64,000 nucleotides of DNA from Golubevia sp. BC0850 (taxonomy: Eukaryota; Basidiomycota; Exobasidiomycetes; Golubeviales; Golubeviaceae), in NCBI GenBank assembly GCA_012976225.1, contig JAAVVG010000005.1:248001-312000 (forward strand), read 5' to 3'. Of this stretch, positions 23,716 to 35,065 are shown piece after piece. Position numbers and translations under genes: made by a program. The first letter of the stretch is position 1, and every line of letters begins with the position of its first letter. A model generated the notes under the pieces. That model was not told the DNA's origin. It ran no database searches and saw nothing but the letters and a program-made list of their open reading frames with translations.

Positions 23716-25443
23716 ATGCCAGCAGCCACAAGTTCAATCGACACTCTAATAATAGGTGGAGGATGGTCGGGGCTTATCAGTGCTTTGAGATTAAGTCAGG
23801 CGGGAAGGAAGGTCCTTCTTATCGAAGCAAGAACTCGAGCTGGAGGAAGAGCCTTCACTCATACGTGGGACGAGAATACTGGGTTGAAGGATGATAGAAC
23901 TGCTTCTTCTGGTGGAAAAGATAAATGGGCAGCTGATTTCGGTGAGTTCAGGGAGGCAGAGGGAGAACCAAGAGATTCATGACAAAGAGAAGAAGAGTGA
24001 GAGTGGGGAGATTGAGCTTCTCAAGAGCAAGTGATGGATGGCTTACACTTCCAATGCTGCGTCATTCATATCATCTCTACAGGATGTTCTTGGATCCATG
24101 GATACAATGAAGGCGACCCAGCTCGAGGTATCGCAGAGCACTATCAAGTCAAGTGCAATGTACCAAATCCAACTCCAATGAGAATCATCGGACCAAAAGG
24201 AGCACTACCAACTGCTTTATCAGAAAAATTGTCTTCTAATCTCTCGAAGGCTCAAGCTTCTCTCACAGCAGTAGCCAGATCTGAAGGCTCCTCAGCTCCA
24301 CCTTCAACCTCCAGCTTAGCCTCTCATCTACTCTCCTCTTCTTCACCCCTTTACTCTAATCTTTCTTCTGAGGAGAAGGATTATGCAACCGCTTTAGCTA
24401 GATCTATGCATGTTCCACTTGGAGCTACGCTAGAAGATGTATCACTGAGATATTGGGGTTATGAGCAAAACTTTGGGGGAACAGATGCCGCTCCTGAAGG
24501 AGGGTTCTCTAGACTTATAGACCTGATTTCTGAAGATGCTAAAAGTTCAGGATGCGAGATTAAGCTTGGAGAGGTGGTAGAACAGGTCGAACAGACCGAA
24601 GATGGAAAAATCAAGATCGTAACGAAAACAGAAAGTGGAGAACGTCGATCTTATGACGCTGAGACTGCTCTTTGCACTATTCCTTTGAGTGTTCTCAAGG
24701 AGTCGGTCCACATTTTCAAACCCGCTCTTCCAGAGAGAAGGCAAGCTACTATCGTGAGTACTTGGTCGACCCCCGATGCTAAAGACGTTCTCCTGACCTC
24801 TGTCTCTTCCCCGCCTATTTCCTTCCAGAAACGTACCCACATCGGATCTCTAAACAAAGTACTCATGACCTACTCTGCTCCTTGGTGGTCTTCTGAGATC
24901 GGGACTTTTATGGTCCTCCCTACCTCTACCTCAACTTCCCCAAGCTCCTCAATCGAAGAAGTTCTCTCCAGAGCAACTTTGATCGTCTCCTCTCTCTGCG
25001 CTCCAAATGGCTTACCAGGTTCAAGTCCATCTCTTCTCATCTACGTTGGAACTCCAGCCTCTCAAGAAATTGAAAAACACAGTCGAGCAGACGTTGTTTC
25101 AGCCCTTCACAAGATCATTAGTCCAAGAATCTCTGAAAAGGAAGCAAAAATCTCTGAACCTATTCACACTTTCTACTCAAGATGGAACAAACAAGCTTTC
25201 ACCAAAGGAGCTACAACCACTCCTGTTACTATTCCTCAAAGTCAACATGATGAAGCTCCTTCTCCACTCGATTTCAGAGAGTTGGGTCTTTCTCTCTGGA
25301 AAGGAAGACTTGGTTTCGCTGGGGAAGCAACTGAGATGGATCATAGAGGTTCAGTGGCTGGTGCTGTTGTCTCTGGTGAAAGGGAAGCAAAGAGAATCGA
25401 TTCTCTTTTGAAAGGCATCAAAGCTGGGAAAGCTTCTTTGTGA
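23716..25443 (+). CDS. Flavin amine oxidase, polyamine-oxidase type
   Basis: Exons 23716-23941, 24083-24753 and 24829-25443 join in phase (1, 0) to 503 residues. The N-terminal FAD-binding fold is clear: DTLIIGGGWSGLISALRLSQ, ending LLIEARTRAGGRAF. GCSWIHGYNEGDPARGIAEH is typical of polyamine oxidases such as Fms1 and animal PAOX. The C-terminal FAD segment is LGFAGEATEMDHRGSVAGAV. Such enzymes oxidise spermine or spermidine derivatives, releasing H2O2 and an aminoaldehyde. No signal peptide; the final ASL is not a canonical peroxisomal SKL, so location is open. Intron 2 is 75 nt, a multiple of three without a stop, so retention would add 25 residues in frame. The join LPERRQATI-KRTHIGSLNK fits the family well. 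The substrate cannot be told from sequence. Confidence 0.88.
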
Positions 25444-25538
25444 AGAAGGTGGCAAAGAAGAGATCTCAAAGTTACAACAATCTAAAGCAACTGTACATAC
25501 GAATCAAATCTTAGAAACAGTGAGCATTTTCCAACGAA

Positions 25539-25969
25539 CTAGACGATATTGCCATTTGCGTCGACAGGGATGTATGAAGTACGTAAAAGATCTTCGAGGG
25601 AGTATCTCTTGAGATTCAAGCCGATGACACGACCGTCAGAATCGAGTGGAAGGCGGAAGATTTGATCAAGGTCTTTGAAAGTGTACAAATCTGACTTGGT
25701 CGAAGAGTCCTTTGAACTGTCCCTGATTTGAATTGGCCTGTTGGATTTGACGGGGATGTACGATGGTAGAAGAAGGTTTGCAAGGTTCGAGTTCTGTGCG
25801 AATGAAGAGTTGGAGTCAGCAAAAGAAGCGAGGGAAGGGCGACTTGACTACTCACGTCTTTGACTGGGATGTATGAAGTCGAAAGCCAATCGCTGTCGCG
25901 GACAGGAGCAGCTTGGATCATCAGGGAGAAAGAGAGAACGGAGGCTAAGAGTAGAGATTGAGAAAGCAT
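25539..25969 (-). CDS. Small secreted protein with degenerate YIPV repeats
   Basis: Exons 25969-25856 and 25793-25539 join in phase 0 to 122 residues. A signal peptide is evident (MLSQSLLLASVLSFSLMIQA, cleavage near AAP). The mature part carries SYIPV three times: TSYIPVKDNSN, PSYIPVKSNRPIQI and TSYIPVDANGNIV at the very C-terminus. A related unit, RLPLDSDGRVIG, lies between the second and third. The consensus is roughly YIPV-D/K-x-N-G-x-I/V. No cysteines are present in the mature part. A Lys-Arg pair (LNLKRYSLEDLL) could be a Kex2 site. The gene ends 95 bp from the convergent amine oxidase. I do not recognise the family; a secreted peptide precursor, wall protein or effector are all possible. 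A good TATA box lies upstream. Confidence 0.75.
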
Positions 25970-27269
25970 GATCGATGGGAGAACGAGAGGATTGGTGATG
26001 GTTTGAAGAGGTAGACCAGCTACAGATGAAATGGAGAGAAAGAAGAAGGGATGAGGGATGAGGACAGGAAGTGGGAGTAGAGGAGATCTCTGCCTTTTTA
26101 TATAGGAAATTGATCTCTAAGGGATGGGCTTGGAGGTTACTTTCCTACGCTTCAGAACAAGTGAATGAGGATCTGACTTGGCCAAACATTCAAGGCCTGA
26201 CCCACTTGGCGTTGATTGGCAATCTGATTGAAGCAGAGGTCAGACTCGAGAATCCTAGGGACCTGCGGCTTTGACTTATGTGTACCGTAGGTTGGATGAA
26301 TGAGGTTTAAAGGATACATGGAATTGGACGTCCCGCTCCTTCATTGACATCGCTGTATCCAGCTTCCTTCCTTCTGTCTGTTCAACGTTCAGGCTCAGGA
26401 GCTCGTACATATTGTTGGCAGATGCCCTATGCCGCGTGTGTAAGCCTATGAACAGAACAAAAATTTGATGATCACAAAGTTTCTGAAAAAAAAGTCATCT
26501 CGCTGAACCAGTATGAGTTCAGAAGAGCTCCTGTTGGGGTGAAGATAGAGTCAACAGGATTGTCGACTCGCACTTGATCAAATCATCTGGACAACTGGAG
26601 CTAGAAACGATGGATCAGAGACTCTAGAGGGTACTCCTTTCCTATGTTGAGAGTTCACTACACTTGACTTCCTTTTCGACTTCTCGAAGAGCTGGGACCT
26701 CGAGCTGCGGCAATCACTGTCTTCGCAGGTTTCTCCTCTCTTTGTATCGCCCACGAAAAGAGGTTGGGTTTAAAGCAAGGACCTAATTTGCCAAGCTTTC
26801 CTGAAGAGAAGATTCAATTCCAAACTGTCCTTGCTCTTTTTTGGTTGGTCCTCACTTTCTTCTCCCTCCTTCCCCCTCCTTTTAGGTCTTTCTCCCGGCG
26901 TCAGCTCACACACAAAATGTAAAATACGCAAACTTCACCTCGATTCTGTTTAGAGATGCAGAGAGCCTAGCTTGCGAGTTGCGTCTGACCCTCTTTGCCA
27001 CCTTCTTCCACCCCAACCCATCCCCCTCCCCCTTTCTCCCACCCAAACTCAAACCCTGGCGTTGACGAGATGAGATCGACAAAGGAAAAGAAGTTCCGGT
27101 TCCTAGACAGACAGTTGGCGGTGGTAGAACTTCCGCACCTACGGGAGAGATCGAAGGAGATTACACAAGTGGAGCATCATGTCATCAAAAATCTTGACCC
27201 TATAGAAGCTACGAGATTTCTTCCGATCTTCCCTTCTTCCCCTCCCTCACAACTCATCCAATCCTTCAA
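25970..27269. other. 1.3-kb intergenic region between divergent genes
   Basis: Holds the promoters of the YIPV-repeat gene (minus) and the MFS transporter (plus). A plus-strand frame before 27270 is open (RSTKEKKFRFLDRQLAVVEL) but low in conservation and probably leader. No other gene seen. A 21-bp segment at 26969-26989 is nearly repeated at 49216-49236. Confidence 0.5.
26093..26104 (-). promoter_or_regulatory. TATA box of the YIPV-repeat gene
   Basis: TATATAAAAAGG on the minus strand, about 125 bp upstream of the ATG at 25969. It is the clearest TATA element in the window and fits a strongly regulated gene. Confidence 0.65.
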
Positions 27270-29659
27270 ATGGACAGATTCTTCGCAGACACCGTGGTCG
27301 CAGACATCCTTCATCGAGTCTCTGGCAAGAAGCTCTTCGTCCCAACCGAATACAGAGACGGTTTCATTATTCCTGACAAATACGTCAAGAAAGACAACTC
27401 TGAGAAGAGTTGCTCTCCTGGAAATGTTTCACAAGCCAGTGAAGAAACTAGGATAGTTGGAGAGAACGAAGCTAGGAAGGAGAAGGCAGGTTCTGAGTCA
27501 GAAAGTGGGTCAGATAGAGAAGACGACGTCATCATCGTCGATTGGTATGACGAGAACGATTTCGAGAATCCAAAGGTAAGCCTTTCAACTTCTGAAAAGG
27601 ATCCTTAAGGCACCCTCAAGTGGAGGCGGCTTTGGAGATGGATCATTGAAGAGGGCTCCTCATTCTAACCCGTTCTCGTCTCTCCCCATCTCAGAACTGG
27701 CCTTTCCCGAAGAAGGTATGGACCACCTTCGTAATCTGCTTCATGACAACTTCAATCTACATGGGGTCCAGTATTGTAGCTCCAGCCATTCCTGAGATCA
27801 GTCAATACTTTGGAGTTTCCTCGACTGTTGCAGCTCTCTCAGTTACTCTGTTTGTTTTTGGTTATGGTGAGTCCTCCTTAATCCGATTCGACTTTTAATT
27901 GAGTGCACTTGTCATTGGACTACTTCGAACTGACCATCACCGATTTTTTTGCTTGCCTTCTCGCCACTTCCCTTCTCAACTCTTTTCCAGGAGTCGGCCC
28001 ACTGTTTCTTTCCCCTATCTCAGAAATCCCACAGATCGGAAGGACCTATCCTTATGTGATTTCAGTCCTCATCTTCGTTGCCTTCCAGCCTCCAGCCATC
28101 TTGGCTAACAATATCCAGACCTTGCTAGTTCTGCGTTTCTTTGCAGGATTCGTAGGTTCTCCAGTCCTTGCGACTGGTGGAGCCACTATCGGAGATCTGT
28201 ACGAACTGAGAAGTTTCGTCTATCCTTTGGGATTGTGGGGAGCTTCGGCAGGTAAGTGGTCGACGATCGTGAGACAAAATCGCTCTCCGAACATCGCTGA
28301 CTCTCTTCTTCCAACTTTGTCTCCTTCGTATTTCTCTCTCGTCCACTTTGATCGTTCAATTAGCGGCAGGTCCAGTCCGTGAGTCGAACCCTTTTGCAAA
28401 AGCCCAAAGTTTTCAAGTCTGACCTCTCCTTTTCATTTCTCTCTCAGTGGGTCCCGTTATCGGAAGTTTTACAACTCAAGCACTCGGTTGGAGATGGTCT
28501 CTGTGGCCACTGCTTTTCTCCTCAGGAGCTGCTTTCGTCCTCTCTTTCGTAGGTCTACCAGAGACATCTTCCTCCAACATTCTACTCAGAAGAGCAAAGC
28601 GCTTGAGAGAGCTGACTGGAAACGAAAAGCTAAAGAGCGAAGGAGAGTTGATGAGTGAGGAAATGACTGGGTCTGAAATTGCTGCTATGACTCTTTACAG
28701 ACCTTTCAAGTTGATGATTGTTGGTAAGTTTGATTGCGGTCGACAGCGTAAGCAAGACTCGGAGGTTAGAAGACTGACCCTTATCTCCCCTGGCCCCTCC
28801 TTTACATCAACAGAACCCGTGATCTTCTTCTTGAACTTGCACATTGCTCTGGTTTACGCGGTGCTTTACTGCTTCTTCGAGGTTTTCCCTTTGGTATTTC
28901 AAGGACGCCACGGTTTCGCTCTAGGAGTTTCGGGACTTCCTTACATCGCCATCATCATTGGAACATTCCTCACGTATTCTGGATTTGCGTACTGGAATCA
29001 CAAGTACATCACTCCCAAGATCGACAAAGGAACGTTGACTCCAGAGGATCGATTGTATCCGGTTTGTGTAGGAGCCATCTGCTTACCTATCTGTCTTTTC
29101 TGGGTGAGTTCTCTTTTGACAACTTTGAGCGCTCGAGATCTCTTCAAGTCTTCTCACTGACCCAAGTCTACCCCCTTTTCTCCTTCGCCCAGTTTGGCTG
29201 GACCTCTTTTGCATCCATTCATTGGATTGTTCCAACCTTAGCTACCTCTTTGTTCTCTGTTTCGATCTTCCTTCTCTTCCAAGGGATCTTGACGAATCTT
29301 GGAGAGAGCTATCCTCGTTACCTAGCGTCGGTCTACACCTCGAACGACTTCTTTAGGTAGGTGTATGACATTTCTTCCTACCTTTCTCCCGACACCGCAC
29401 CTGACCTTCTCCAACTTCATTCCTTTCCCCCAGATCAATTGTAGCTGGAGCCTTCCCACTCTTCTCCACTCAAATGTTCAACAAGCTGACCGTCCAAGGA
29501 GGTTGTTCTCTTTTGGGAGGACTGGCTCTAATCATGGTTCCAATCCCATTCATTATGATCAAGTTTGGACCCAAGTTGAGAGCTAACTCCAAATACTCAG
29601 GGGAAAGTGAAGGAAAAGATGAGGAAAAGAAGGAGAAAAAGGAGAAAGAAGAGGCTTAA
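27270..29659 (+). CDS. MFS transporter, DHA1 drug:H+ antiporter type
   Basis: Eight exons (27270-27575, 27695-27866, 27991-28251, 28364-28378, 28448-28723, 28814-29103, 29193-29356, 29434-29659) join in phase to 569 residues. The hydrophilic N-terminus with DRFFADTVVADILHRVSG and DWYDENDFENPKNWP is typical of the fungal Flr1/Mdr1/Caf5 branch. About 12 membrane helices follow; antiporter motif C is formed across the 15-nt exon 4 (ASAAAGPVLGPVIGSF). A cytoplasmic loop after helix 6 is charged (RRAKRLRELTGNEKLKSE). The C-terminus is a Lys/Glu tail. Likely a plasma-membrane exporter of drugs, toxins or polyamines; the substrate is not inferable. A 137-bp copy of the intron 7/exon 8 junction lies 1.8 kb downstream in a QNS1 intron. 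Confidence 0.92.
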
Positions 29660-30253
29660 GACGGGAAGCCTCGATCGTCTTCGATTCGATTGCGTTCCTT
29701 CTGTCGAATTTGGTCTCATTTGGTCTCTCGCGAATTGGAAGCCTCAATCGTGGGTGGCGAAATTGGCAGAAAAGACAGATGGAGGAGAGGGTGGTCAGAT
29801 GGAAGTCTTCTGTTTTCAGATTCCAACCAAATAGATAAGCATCGTTCTGTAATGTCGTGGCATGTTTCACTGTACAAATAACTCAGACTCAATCGCAACC
29901 GACTCTTTAATTGTAAGATTGTGTGAGAGGATGACCCCCGTAACCCAGTTCTCATTGAAGTCAAGCAACAAAAGCAAGCTCTCAAGCCCGAAGTCTGGGC
30001 TTCAAAGGAGCTCTTAGATATTGCCAGTTAGTAGTAATTAAAAATTGTACCGCGAGCATCAGACCCTCTTCGATCCCACGATCCTCGTCCCAACCCCTGC
30101 TCTTCTTTCTTTTTTCAGCTGACTCCCTCGTTCCCATTTCTCATTCTTTCTTCTCGTTGCCGCCCTCACTGTTATCTGGAATCTGATTGGAGAAACAGCC
30201 AATGTATGAAAGGTGAACAAGAGAGGGACATGGTCAGCGTCAACTTGGGGGCC
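29660..30253. other. Intergenic between convergent MFS and QNS1
   Basis: About 590 bp holding the two 3' flanks. Several short overlapping frames on both strands show no domain; none called. Confidence 0.5.
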
Positions 30254-33200
30254 TCACGCCTCTCTTTGCGAACTCACTCTGGCAGCCAGCTCATCGATCC
30301 TTCTGAACTGGAAAGGGAAACGACTCGGATAAAGGAATGGCCTTAGATCGAAACCTGAACAGTGGGCCGAGCGATGAAGGAAGTCAGTATGAAAGCAAGC
30401 AAGGCTTGAGAGAACGTGCCTCAAAGACTGGGAGAGCCAGAACTTACGATTGTCATCCGGACTGTACGATTCCTGTTACGTTTAGTGTTGGGAAGAGAGC
30501 TGTGATTAAGATTCAAACTAGATTCCACTTTTGACACGGAAAGAAAAAAGAGCCTACTGAAACTCACAGCATGGTAAGAAGGAGTCAAAGTAGTCATCTT
30601 GTGACGGTTCCTAGCGTACTCAAAGAAAAAGAGTTTCACCTTCTCCGCAATCTAGGAAGTTTCAGAGAAAATTATAGAACAAACAAAGCCAATTCGATTA
30701 GTTCTCGAGAGAAGAGTTGAGTATCGCATTGTGTGAGAGAAACTTACCTCTTTTGGCGACAAAGTGTGTCCCCATTCATGAACCAGTTTAGTGAACATAC
30801 TATAAGGACCACACTTGCCGACTTTTCTCAATCTACCAAAGATTGATAGCTCGTCGTAAGTCATTCCCATATCGGCCTGGAAGGGGTGAAGGGAGGGTAC
30901 TTAGTGGTGCGTGCGTGCAACCCGAGATGTGATCAAAGAATTCGGACTCACCTCATCTGCTTGAACGTATTCTTTAGTGATCGGCTCAAGTTCAGCAGTC
31001 GGAGTTGCATTCAAGAAGGTTTCTAGAACTGGTAACTCGAAAGCCACTTGAGCATAAGCAATAAAAGCTTTCAAATCAGTCTTTGAGATTCCTCCGATCG
31101 GATTGATGTCAGCTGAAGAGCAGTCGTACTTGGTTAAATAGCCTCGAAGACTTGAAGTTCGGGGAAATAAGAAGGAGGAAGAAACATGATGTCAGCCCCC
31201 CACGACGCTGACCTTCTCCAATTTCATTCACTTCCCCCAGATCAATTGTAGCTGGAGGCTTCCCACTCTTGTCTACTCGAATGTTCAACAATCTGACCAG
31301 CCAAGGAGGTTGTTCTCTTTTGGGAGGACTGGCTTTACTCATGGCCGACTCCATCTGCGATCTCCAGGCTGACTCACCTCTCATCTACATTCGCAGATCC
31401 CAAAACCAATAAACCACCAACTCTACCTCTAACCCAAGGTACCAATTGAGCAAACATGTAAGCCAAAAGCATCCTCAACCTAGCCTGAATGTTTTGCAAA
31501 GCCAAATTTTCACCTGAACTTCCACCATGAAGCTTGAATCTAGGAGTTTTATTTGTAACCGTAGTGAAGAGAGTGATGATAGCAGTGATAATCAAATCCA
31601 TATTCAAATCAACATGATAAGAACCAATAGCTTCAGCCAAAGCTCTTGCTCTATCTCTAGTTTCTGCGCTTGAATTTTCAGTTCCCATGTAACAAGTAAC
31701 GAATAGTTTGTTTGAAATCTCTTGAGGAGTTGAAGGGATCCAAGTTGAATCTTCTGGTTCTCCACAGATGCGTCTCACATCTGATAGAACTTGTTGGTTT
31801 GGACCTAGAGGAGATGAAGAACTTGAAGAACTTGAAGAACTTGAAGAACCTTGACAGGCTTTGACAACTAGTCTGCACATTGAGAAAACTATGACTGAAG
31901 TGGCACAAGAATCTATTCCTCCAGAGAGAGGAATGAAGAACCCTTGCGTTCGAGATCTTCTCAAATAGTCCCAAAGCCAACAGGCAGGTCCGAGGCTGGT
32001 GTCATTTCGCGGAATAGGTGGGCGAGAAGGAAGGGAAGAAATGAGAACTTTCGCCTTCTGATGGACAAGAAGATCTTCGATTCATAGACTCACGCGATCT
32101 CTTCTTCAGGAGTGTGATAGAAGACATCCAGAGCTTTGGTCGAGGCCTTAGATTCAGAGATAGAGGGGTCTTCAGAAGAAGTCCACTCTTCTCTTTCACC
32201 TAATTCGAAGTCGGCTTTGATCCTATCGAATCCTTTACCTCCTCTGATGTTCGAATTAGCATACTGAGCTTGCATTCCTCTTGATTTACTCGCTCTAGCG
32301 GCTCTGACGTCATCCAAATCTACAGTTGCTGTGATGACCTGAACATCATCTAAGGAGAATTGAGAACCTTGAGCTACGATTGAACCATTCACGGCTATCA
32401 GAGGGCAACCATCGTAGTAGAGTCGATCTCCATCACAACCTTGTTGATTAGCATAGAGATAGATGCCTCCGAGCTGAGGGGAAATTGATGGTAAGATCAA
32501 GAATCAGAGCAGATGCAGGGGGGAAAGATCAGATTGATGAGCGACGTACCTTCAGAGTAGCTTCCTTGATCAACTCCACGCGACGATACAGCTTTCTTAG
32601 CTCATGATGACTAGCACTTGGATTGATGAAGATCTCAACTCCATCCAGACCCATTGCAATGTGAGGACTGAAAAGACAACCAAAGAGCAGGAATAGGTCA
32701 GTCTCTCCAAGCTTACCAAGTTCCTTGTTAATCAATCCTTACCTGTTAGGAGTGAACAATTCCTCGCACAGCTCTACACCGATGACAGTATCCAATGTAG
32801 ACACAACGGCATCTCCAAATTGAACTTCAACTTGACCAGTTATCTCCCGAATAGATCTAGGAAGTGGAAAAGAGTCGGTTTCACCTCTTCTAGACCAAGG
32901 AGTGAAATACCTAAGCTCTCGATAGTTGCCATCGTTGGCCATCCACATTTTGGGTCTGATATGAATGATATTTCCAGAAAGAATCAGGACTCTACAGTTG
33001 TAAAGAGAAGACCGATGCTGAATTGGCCTGAGAAACGAAGAGGAATCACATTTGCTGCGAAGGTTAGAGGCGAGGAGGGACTTAGTGAGACTTCAGATGG
33101 ACTCACATTCCTACATCGCAGATGATATCCTTTGTATGAGAAGATCGAAGAATTTGTCCCAACACCTCCCAAGAATGTAAGACTGTGTCTCCTTCTAAGA

Positions 33201-33671
33201 AGTGATCGAAGCACTGGCGGAAGAAAGAAGAGGACGAGTCAGCGTCATGTAAGATCTTCTCTTCCCCTCTTTTTCACTTTGGAACCTACTCCATATCCAC
33301 TAATCTCATATGGGTAGCAAGCAGAAAAGAGGATTATGGAAAAGTAAGCGTCAGCGCTCTCGTTCTCCGTGACTCGTCTGCTTTTCTTCCACGTTTGACT
33401 GACGGGATCTCAAGCTCGGGTCCTACTCTTAGCCTTGCACCTTTCTCTTTAGCGATTCGTATGGACTCCAGAATTCTGTCTCTATTACCATCGAAGTCCA
33501 AAGCCCATTGGTTGAGAGAGCAGGTGGCAAGAGTGCTGTGAAGAGGCGAGGAGAATCAGAGAGTAGAGATCGGATTAGCTCTCTTGCCTCTTAGTCGAGT
33601 TGGAACATGAATTGGATTTAAGGAGAGGAGAGATCTGTTTCTACCTCTTCAACTTACACTGGGTGACCCAT
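30254..33671 (-). CDS. QNS1: Glutamine-dependent NAD+ synthetase
   Basis: Thirteen exons: 33671-33658, 33535-33404, 33299-33290, 33213-33107, 33027-32743, 32667-32550, 32473-32094, 31995-31378, 31150-30952, 30876-30748, 30651-30568, 30472-30448, 30354-30254. All phases agree and give 733 residues (yeast Qns1 has 714). The N-terminal nitrilase-type glutaminase has [33 protein letters not shown] and the catalytic Cys region GVELCEEL (near residue 176). The synthetase domain has the ATP-binding PLSGGIDSC (near residue 371), then [23 protein letters not shown] and [16 protein letters not shown]. The enzyme amidates deamido-NAD to NAD with glutamine and ATP. Exon 3 is 10 nt and exon 12 is 25 nt. 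A poly-Ser run (about 12 Ser, near 31813-31850) is inserted in the synthetase domain. The end after RIDELAAR is less sure, since a gtgagt there could be a donor. Confidence 0.96.
31208..31344 (+). repeat. Partial copy of the MFS transporter intron 7/exon 8 junction
   Basis: This 137-bp segment aligns without gaps to 29401-29537, with 12 differences counted by eye (about 91% identity). The match includes 33 bp of intron with its polypyrimidine tract and cag acceptor, and 104 bp of exon 8; the frame is open ([18 protein letters not shown]). It lies wholly inside QNS1 intron 8 (31377-31151), antisense to QNS1. Intron length is 227 nt, and without the insert it would be 90 nt, normal for this window. 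Confidence 0.92.
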
Positions 33672-33772
33672 TGAAACGAACGGGCAGGAGAGGGTGAAGC
33701 GATGATGAAGTCGAGGGAACGAAGGAATTGTTAAGTTGTCCTCCAGAGCACCCCTTATAAGCCGAGTTAACA
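33672..33772. promoter_or_regulatory. Divergent promoter region QNS1 / DAP1
   Basis: Only 101 bp separate the two start codons. TTATAA at 33755-33760 lies about 85 bp upstream of the QNS1 ATG and could serve it; it is too close to the DAP1 ATG to be that gene's TATA box. Confidence 0.6.
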
Positions 33773-35065
33773 ATGGCTGCTTCAACAGATTCTTTCATTC
33801 ATTCGATCCAAGAAACTGAATTCTATCAGAAAGTAAGTCAAACAACTTGAAGAAGTGAAACAGCCGGCAGATCATACATGAGCTTGAATCTGACTTGTCA
33901 CTTTCTTTCTGGAATGGGAATGAACCCATCAGTATCTCCATTCTCTCATCTCAAATCCCTTAAATCTTGCCTTGCTTTCACTTCTACTCTATCTTATGCT
34001 TCCTTTAATTCTACCTTCAAATCCCAACTCAGCTTCCTTGACTCCAACTGTCACTCAAGCTCGATCCTCTTCCAATCCATCAAAGTATTCTACTCTACCA
34101 AAAGATCACCCAGAATCAATCCTTTGGAAAAAATACTCTCCCAGAACTTTGGCTGTTCATGATGGAAGTGCAATTCAGAATGCCTCAGCAAGCATAGGTG
34201 GAGATAGTGAACCCGGAAGTAAGATCCTGTTGGCTATCATGGGAAAGGTTTTCGATGTCACTAAAGGTGCTAATTTCTATGGTCCAGGTGAGTTGCCCTT
34301 CAGCTGAGGATTAGCGATTTGTGCATGAAGAGTAGCAAAAATCCTAGGGAGAAGTACACGAATGCTGTAGTCGAGGTGGAAGTTCCGAGAGGAGGGGAGA
34401 GCTTCTTCCGATTCGAATGTCAAGTTCTTTGAGCCTGTGCCGTTCTCTGTTTCTTGCTTGCTATCTCATCTTCAAAGCAGAGCTTTAAGTCTGACGGGGC
34501 TGCTGTGATGAATTTCAGCCCACCAAGTCCAATCGGTGGCGAGCTCACACTCTCTCTCCCATCTTCAAGGCGGTCCATACGGAAATTTCGCTGGAAGGGA
34601 TGCTTCTAGAGGAATGGCTAAACAATCCTTTGATGTTGGTGAGTCCTCCTGATAAGTCGCTGGAGGAGCGGTCTGGCCCAGAGCTCTCGCAAAGCGTCTA
34701 TTCATCTTCGTAGAAATGCAACTGACGATCTCTTTGTCCTTGAAATGAACTTCGAACCCGCTGTTCGCTTTTGGTCTTGCCTTCATATCCTTGAAATAGA
34801 AATGCTTACACCTTTAGATCAGCCGATAGACAAATTGGAAGACCTTACTTCGATGGAAGTGTGAGTTCCTCTTTTCCTCTCTTTCCCCTTCCTCATTACC
34901 CTCGAACGTCTCAGGACATTCCTTGTGATCTCCTACTCACCTCTCCGGAATTTGACCTCTCTTTATTGCCTTTCGAATAGGAGCAACATGCGAGAATGGT
35001 CAGGCCATTTCACAGGAAAATATGGAATTGTAGGAGAACTAGTCAACGAAGGTCAACAAAATTAA
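33773..35065 (+). CDS. DAP1: Membrane-associated progesterone receptor-like haem protein
   Basis: Five exons (33773-33832, 33933-34287, 34570-34638, 34818-34860, 34981-35065) join in phase to 203 residues. A membrane anchor, PLNLALLSLLLYLMLPLILP, precedes a Ser-rich linker and a cytochrome-b5-like domain: RTLAVHDGS, ILLAIMGKVFDVTKGANFYG, then PGGPYGNFAGRDASRGMAKQ and NMREWSGHFTGKYGIVGEL. The FYGPGGPYG segment carries the tyrosines that bind haem in this family. Dap1 binds and supports the sterol 14-alpha-demethylase P450 (Erg11) in the ER and affects azole and damage resistance. The split of FYGPG/GPYGNF across intron 2 (282 nt) is supported by exact family fit. Confidence 0.95.
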
